Shown here piece after piece: positions 5,608 to 9,662 of a stretch of DNA of 9,662 nt. This stretch comes from an uncultured Thermoleophilia bacterium. GTDB lineage: Bacteria > Actinomycetota > Thermoleophilia > Gaiellales > F1-60-MAGs149. Position numbers and translations under genes: made by a program. The notes beneath the pieces are model-generated. The model was not told the DNA's origin. It made no database searches and was given only the letters and a program-made list of their open reading frames with translations. The stretch covers positions 1-9,662 of the forward strand of contig CADCWC010000129.1 of assembly GCA_902806305.1 (NCBI GenBank), given 5' to 3'. Positions within the stretch are counted from its first letter, which is position 1. Every line of letters starts with the position of its first letter.

Positions 5608-6410
5608 CGCGCGCCGGGGTCGCGGTGGAGGAGGAGCGCCTGCCAGCCGTCCTCCACGTGCCGGTCGGCGACACGCCAGCCGGCGGGCGCGAAGGTCTCC
5701 CGCTCGAGGAGCCCCGAGGCGAGCACCGTGTCGGGCAGGCCGTCGCGCTCGAAGAGCGGTGCCAGGAGGTCGAGCTGCAGGTTCGCGAGCGCGACCGCTG
5801 CCGGAGGCAGGGGCTCGGCCAGCACGTCGAGCCGCAGGGCTCGGACCGCGACGCCGTTGACGGCCGCGTTCGCCCGCGTCGCCTCGACGGCCGCCTTCTC
5901 GACGTCGACGCCCGTGACGGGGGCGAAGCCGAGCCGGGCGGCGAGGATCGAGAGCACCCCCGACCCGCAGCCGAGGTCGAGCAGCGGCCCGCCGGGCGGC
6001 ACGTCCACGAGCAGCGTGGCCGCCGCTCGCGTCGAGCCGTGCGCGCCCGTGCCGAAGGCCTGGCCCGGGTCGATCACGATCGGGTCCGACCCGGCGTCCG
6101 GCTCGAGCCACGGCGGTCCGACCCAGAAGCGCCCGATCCGCACGGGACGATGGAACGCGCGCCAGCCGTCGCGCCAGCCGGGCGCCACGGGGCTCGCGGT
6201 CCCCACCACCCCGGCCGGCCAGAGCGGCTCCTCGCCGGCGGGCAGGAAGCCCGAGAGCCGGACGCGATCACCGACGCGCTCCTCCTCGAGGCCGTCCGGG
6301 AAGACGTCGAGCAGTCGGGCGAGCGCGAGCTCGGCGTCGCCGCTCGGCACCTCGACGGCGTGCCGGACCAGCGCCGGCTCGCCCGACGACCCGCCCGGCG
6401 GGTCAGCCAC
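5604..6410 (-). CDS. prmA: Ribosomal protein L11 methyltransferase
   Basis: PrmA methylates several amino groups of ribosomal protein L11 in the cytoplasm. The product has 268 residues, slightly below the typical 290, with a short N-terminal substrate-recognition domain (about 11-95) and a class I methyltransferase domain (about 105-262). Motifs are IDPGQAFGTGAHGSTRA (113-129, the PrmA signature), LLDLGCGSGVLSILAARLG (143-161, cofactor loop), GVDVEKAAVEATRANAAVNG (167-186) and ANLQLDLLAPL (209-219). The last replaces the usual NILA motif with NLQL, an unusual change at a substrate-side position. The GTG start at 6410 overlaps the end of dnaJ by 8 bases, and the stop overlaps the rsmE start, so all three genes are translationally linked. 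The dnaJ-prmA-rsmE order is a classic arrangement in Gram-positive bacteria and supports the call. Confidence 0.92.
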   Translation of the reverse strand: MADPPGGSSGEPALVRHAVEVPSGDAELALARLLDVFPDGLEEERVGDRVRLSGFLPAGEEPLWPAGVVGTASPVAPGWRDGWRAFHRPVRIGRFWVGPPWLEPDAGSDPIVIDPGQAFGTGAHGSTRAAATLLVDVPPGGPLLDLGCGSGVLSILAARLGFAPVTGVDVEKAAVEATRANAAVNGVAVRALRLDVLAEPLPPAAVALANLQLDLLAPLFERDGLPDTVLASGLLERETFAPAGWRVADRHVEDGWQALLLHRDPGAR

Positions 6411-7536
6411 CGTCGCGGGCCCGTCGGAACCGGCCCAGGAAGCCCTCCGACTCCTCGCGGAAGTTCCGTTCGGCGAGCGACTGGTCGAGCCGCTCGACGA
6501 GCTTCTTCTGGTCGCCCGAGAGGTTCCGGGGCACGACCACGTTGACCAGGATCCGCAGGTTCCCGCGCCGACCGCCGCGCAGCGCGGGCACGCCGCGTCC
6601 GCGGAGCACCCGCACCTCGCCCGGTTGCGTCCCGGCGCGGAAGTCGAGCTCGGCGTCCCCGTCCAACGTCGGCACCGTGACCGTCGCGCCGAGTGCGGCC
6701 TGCGTCATCGTGAGGTCGACGGCGGTGACGAGATCCGTGCCCTCGCGACGGAAGCGGGCGTCCTCCTCGACCAGGATCTGCACGTAGAGGTCGCCCGGCG
6801 GCCCCCCGTTCTGACCCGCGTGCCCCTGGCCCGTGATCCGCACGCGTTGGCCGTGGTCGACGCCCGCCGGGATCGTCACGCCGAGCGAGCGCCGCTCGGG
6901 TCGCCGGCCCGCGCCGCGACAGACCTTGCACGGGTCCTCGATCAGGACGCCACGGCCCGCGCAGGTCGGGCACGGGCCCGTCCGCACCATCTGCCCGAGC
7001 ATCGTGCGCTGCACCTGCTGCACCGACCCCGAGCCGCCACAGGTCCCGCAGCGATCGGGCTGCGACGGCGGTTCGGCGCCCGAGGCGCCGCAGTGGTCGC
7101 AGGGCGCCACGATCTCGATCTCGATGTCGCGGCGCACCCCGAAGGCGGCCTCCGCGAGCGTGATCTGCACCTCGGCGCCCGCGTCGGCACCCGCCATGGC
7201 CCCGGAGCGTGAACCGCCGCCGCCGAACGCCTCGTCGCCGAACAGCATCGAGAAGAGGTCGCCGAGGTTCGTCGCCCCGGCGGGCCGCTCCGAGGTCGCC
7301 GCACGCCCGCCGAGCCCGGCGTGCCCGTAGCGGTCGTAGAGGGCGCGGCTCTCGTCGCTCGAGAGCACCTCGTACGCCTCCGCCACCTCGCGGAAGCGCT
7401 CGTTCGCCGCGGGGTCGTCCGCGTTGACGTCCGGGTGCAGCCGCCGCGCGAGGCCCCGGAACGCCTTCTTGATGTCGGCCTCGCTCGCGCCGCGGGCCAC
7501 GCCGAGCACCTCGTAGTAGTCACGCCTCGTCGCCAT
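6403..7536 (-). CDS. dnaJ: Chaperone protein DnaJ (type I Hsp40)
   Basis: DnaJ delivers unfolded proteins to DnaK and stimulates its ATPase. The product has 377 residues, the usual length, and contains all type I parts in order. The J domain (about 4-72) has HPD at 34-36. A Gly-rich linker (about 73-120) contains LGDLFSMLFGDEAFGGGG. The zinc domain has four cysteine pairs at 146/149, 163/166, 189/192 and 203/206. The C-terminal substrate-binding and dimerisation region (about 215-360) includes PAGVDHGQRVRI and QPGEVRVLRGRGVP. The first zinc motif reads CDHCGASG rather than CxxCxGxG, a mild variation. The ATG at 7536 has GAGG (7543-7546) 6 bases upstream. It is first in the operon. No hrcA, grpE or dnaK is present nearby, and no CIRCE or HAIR element is visible upstream, so heat-shock control is not shown here. 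Confidence 0.96.
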   Translation of the reverse strand: MATRRDYYEVLGVARGASEADIKKAFRGLARRLHPDVNADDPAANERFREVAEAYEVLSSDESRALYDRYGHAGLGGRAATSERPAGATNLGDLFSMLFGDEAFGGGGSRSGAMAGADAGAEVQITLAEAAFGVRRDIEIEIVAPCDHCGASGAEPPSQPDRCGTCGGSGSVQQVQRTMLGQMVRTGPCPTCAGRGVLIEDPCKVCRGAGRRPERRSLGVTIPAGVDHGQRVRITGQGHAGQNGGPPGDLYVQILVEEDARFRREGTDLVTAVDLTMTQAALGATVTVPTLDGDAELDFRAGTQPGEVRVLRGRGVPALRGGRRGNLRILVNVVVPRNLSGDQKKLVERLDQSLAERNFREESEGFLGRFRRARDGG

Positions 7537-7691
7537 CTCCGACCTCGCACTGTAGATGCCCTGCCCGGCGCCGGGACCGGACGCCGTCGCCGGGCCGAGG
7601 CGGGCGCGCGGGGCCGGACGGGCCTCGTCACGGACGTCGTCCCGGGGCCTCCGGCGTGGCGCCGCGATACGATCCGGGGTTCGCCCTCGTC
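7537..7691. promoter_or_regulatory. Divergent intergenic region between dnaJ and the TerB-family gene
   Basis: These 155 bases must hold the promoters of both divergent genes. A TACGAT (7668-7673) that fits the -10 pattern lies 18 bases before the + strand ATG at 7692, but has no recognisable -35 partner. On the dnaJ side I see only the GAGG ribosome binding site. A 12-base palindrome, CCCGGCGCCGGG, sits at 7564-7575; palindromes of this kind arise easily at such high GC. No known repressor operator is visible. Confidence 0.4.
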
Positions 7692-9662
7692 ATGGCCGTC
7701 CGCCCCGTCACCCCCACCGCCGTCCAGTTCCTGCCTCCCGGCCACGCCGTGGAGGTCGCGGGCCACGTCCTCCCGGACGGCATGGTCTGGGTCGGGCCGA
7801 GCCCCGAGCCGGGCTCGAACGGCGAGCCGTCGACGATCGACGAGTCGCTGCCGGTCGCGACCGTCGTCTCGCGCCGCGACGACGAGTCGATGTGGCCTGC
7901 GGGCGGCTACGCCGAGATGCGCTCCGGCTGCCGCGCGGCCTACCTCCGCTGGCTCGCGGACGGCAGGCGCAACCCGCGGATCGACGTGGCGTACGTGCTG
8001 CTCTTCCTGGGCGGCCTCGAGCGACGGCTGCTCGTCGATCCGGGCGACGCCACCGAGCGCGAGCGGCTGATGTCCGAGGTGCGACGCCTGACCGGCATCT
8101 ACGGGCGGAACCCCGTCATCCGCAGGCACGCCACCGAGCTCGCCCGCGCCGTGCCGCTCCGCTTCCGGGAGGGCCGTGTCTCGGACGGACCACCCCCGCC
8201 CGTGGAGGAGGGCGCGCCGCTGCCGGACGACCTCCGCATCGGCCTGGCCGAGCTCGCCCGCGACGGTCGCCCCCTCCCGGCCGACTGGGCGCTCAACTGG
8301 CTGCGCGCCCATCCCGAGTCCCGGCTCCGCACCCCCGCCCGGCGCGCCCCGGCCGAGTTCGACGAGCTGTTCCGGCGCCGGTACACGGCGACCTTCGGCG
8401 ACGGCATGCTGCTGTCGCCGATCAAGACCCGCCTCGACGTGGACTACCGGCCCGTCAACGCGTCACTCGGTCCGTCCGTCTCGCTGATCGACCCGGAGCT
8501 GTCCGAGATCGCCCCGCTCCTCGCGCCCGTCGGCCGGCTGCGCGCGCTCGCCGACGACGTGGCCCGCGAGCTCGACCCCTACAGCCGCTGGCTCGGGCGG
8601 AACCCCGACGGCGCGGGAAGCCCCGCCGCGCGCGCCCTCCTGCCCGCCGCGCTCACGGCCGAGCAGCCCGGCCCGCGGACCGAGGATCTCTACCGGCACC
8701 TGGACGCCGCGCTCGACGGGTCCGAGGTCGGCAGCTGGCCGACGGGGGAGCTCGTCGGGCGCTGGAACCCGGCCGCCGACGGCCGCATCTCCCGCGACGA
8801 GACGCGCCTGCTGGCCGAGACGCTCGCCCTGGGCGGCTACGGCCTCGAGCCCGACGTCCGCTTCGGCGGCCCGGCGCCGTCGCCCGAAGGCGTCGTGGTC
8901 GTCTTCCGGCTCCGCCACGGCGCCGTGGTGGACGCGACGGACCGCTATCTCGCCGCCGCGCTGACGCTGCAGCTCGCCGCCGCCGTCACCGGCTCGGCGG
9001 GGCGCGTGACCGCCGCCGAGGAGCGGCTCCTCGAGCAGCACCTCGAGGACGCCCTCGACCTGACGGACGCCGAACGGGAGCGCCTCCGCGCCCACCTGCG
9101 CTGGGTCGTCGACTCGGAGCCCGGGCTGGGCGGCGTCCGCGGGCGGATCCGCCGCCTGCCCCGCGAGGACCGGGCCGCCGTCGGCCGCTTCCTCGTCGGC
9201 GTCGCGGCCACCGACGGTCGCGTCGAGCCGGCCGAGGTGGCGACGCTGACCAAGATCTTCCGGCTGCTCGGGCTGCAGCCCGAGACGGTCTACCGCCAGC
9301 TGCACGGCCTGATCACGGGTGACCCCTCGACCGCGCCCGATCGGGCCGCCGCGTGGCGGCCCGGTGGCGCGGTGCGTCCGCGACCCGAGGTGCCGGCCGA
9401 GCCGGAGCCGCTCGTCCTCGACCGCGGGCGGATCGAGCGCACGCTCCGGGAGACGCACGCCGTCTCGGCCCTCCTGTCGTCGATCTTCGCCGAGGAGGAG
9501 GGCGTCGCTTCCGGCGCGACGGGCGCCGCGGCGGGGAACGGCGGGGCGCCGGGCGCCGTGGACGACGTCACGCTGCCCGCGGGCCTCGACGCCCCGCACG
9601 CCGCGCTGCTCCGCTCCCTGGTCGGTCGGACCGTCGTCCCGCGGACCGAGTTCGACCGGGCC
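7692..9662 (+). CDS. TerB_N / TerB / TerB_C domain protein, tellurite-resistance-like (partial, runs off the right edge)
   Basis: From the ATG at 7692 the frame is open for 657 codons to the last base, with no stop. The TerB_N part (about 15-155) shows VEVAGHVLPDGMVWVG, a Trp-Pro (WPAGGYAEM), AAYLRWLADGRRNPRIDVAY and FLGGLERRLLVD, then SEVRRLTGIYG. A middle region (about 220-350) has RRRYTATFGDGMLLSP and DPYSRWLGRN. The TerB domain (about 415-541) has RLRAHLRWVVDSEPG and the acidic motif TDGRVEPAE (507-515) followed by KIFRLLGLQPETVYRQLH. The TerB_C start (about 573-657) shows DRGRIERTLRETHAVSALLSSIFAEEE and HAALLRSLVGR. TerB domains bind metal through acidic residues. Proteins with this trio are predicted to work in stress or defence complexes, often with an adjacent helicase or ATPase; the molecular role is unknown. 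There is no signal peptide, so it is probably cytoplasmic. It is divergent from dnaJ, and TACGAT at 7668-7673 may be its -10. Confidence 0.85.
   Translation, partial: MAVRPVTPTAVQFLPPGHAVEVAGHVLPDGMVWVGPSPEPGSNGEPSTIDESLPVATVVSRRDDESMWPAGGYAEMRSGCRAAYLRWLADGRRNPRIDVAYVLLFLGGLERRLLVDPGDATERERLMSEVRRLTGIYGRNPVIRRHATELARAVPLRFREGRVSDGPPPPVEEGAPLPDDLRIGLAELARDGRPLPADWALNWLRAHPESRLRTPARRAPAEFDELFRRRYTATFGDGMLLSPIKTRLDVDYRPVNASLGPSVSLIDPELSEIAPLLAPVGRLRALADDVARELDPYSRWLGRNPDGAGSPAARALLPAALTAEQPGPRTEDLYRHLDAALDGSEVGSWPTGELVGRWNPAADGRISRDETRLLAETLALGGYGLEPDVRFGGPAPSPEGVVVVFRLRHGAVVDATDRYLAAALTLQLAAAVTGSAGRVTAAEERLLEQHLEDALDLTDAERERLRAHLRWVVDSEPGLGGVRGRIRRLPREDRAAVGRFLVGVAATDGRVEPAEVATLTKIFRLLGLQPETVYRQLHGLITGDPSTAPDRAAAWRPGGAVRPRPEVPAEPEPLVLDRGRIERTLRETHAVSALLSSIFAEEEGVASGATGAAAGNGGAPGAVDDVTLPAGLDAPHAALLRSLVGRTVVPRTEFDRA

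Noticed and set aside
7549..7554. TACAGT on the minus strand upstream of dnaJ as a -10 element
   Set aside because: Transcription from it would begin near 7542 and remove the GAGG ribosome binding site at 7543-7546; there is also no -35.
7564..7575. Palindrome CCCGGCGCCGGG as an operator
   Set aside because: It is made only of G and C, easily formed by chance at this base composition, and has no match to a known operator.
7556..9322. 588-codon Arg-rich + frame overlapping the TerB-family gene
   Set aside because: The composition is that of a shadow frame, and the frame beginning at 7692 carries recognisable domains over the whole stretch.
1..9662. CRISPR arrays, tRNA genes, insertion sequences or attachment sites
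   Set aside because: I saw no regularly spaced repeats, cloverleaf sequences, transposase motifs or terminal inverted repeats on either strand.

Overview
This is a GC-rich (roughly 70% or more) bacterial chromosomal segment. I see no insertion sequence, integrase, phage gene, tRNA, rRNA or CRISPR array. The MTA-phosphorylase-like protein resembles the mycobacterial type, genes overlap tightly with GTG starts, and some genes appear to lack Shine-Dalgarno leaders. All of this points to an actinobacterium. A prmA gene beside dnaJ and a pair of secreted ferritin-like proteins fit a deep-branching actinobacterial class such as Thermoleophilia, but that placement is inference.

Layout from left to right. 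(1) Positions 1-113 hold the 3' end of an unidentified gene on +. (2) A 5'-methylthioadenosine phosphorylase gene follows on + (168-959). (3) Next on + is a two-component operon: an OmpR-type response regulator (1063-1761) and a histidine kinase (1758-2828) joined by a GTGA overlap. (4) A convergent intergenic region (2829-2960) carries a 15-bp perfect hairpin. (5) Two tandem ferritin-like (Ferritin_2) genes lie on - (2961-3614 and 3665-4306), preceded by an AT-richer leader with a promoter-like element of the stress sigma factor type. (6) A protein-homeostasis and translation operon on - reads dnaJ (7536 to 6403), prmA, rsmE and yqeY (ending at 4411); its first three genes overlap. (7) Divergent from dnaJ, a TerB_N/TerB/TerB_C protein starts at 7692 and stays open to the window end, giving 657 visible codons.

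Most of the window is recognisable. The dnaJ-prmA-rsmE-yqeY block combines chaperone activity with ribosome-associated modification. The ferritin-like pair probably acts outside the cytoplasm in iron handling or in oxidative or desiccation stress. The kinase has no extracytoplasmic sensor domain and may respond to a membrane cue. The least understood element, and the best candidate for an unusual system, is the TerB-family protein at the right edge; its partner genes would lie beyond the window. I did not find a complete, clearly undescribed system inside the window.
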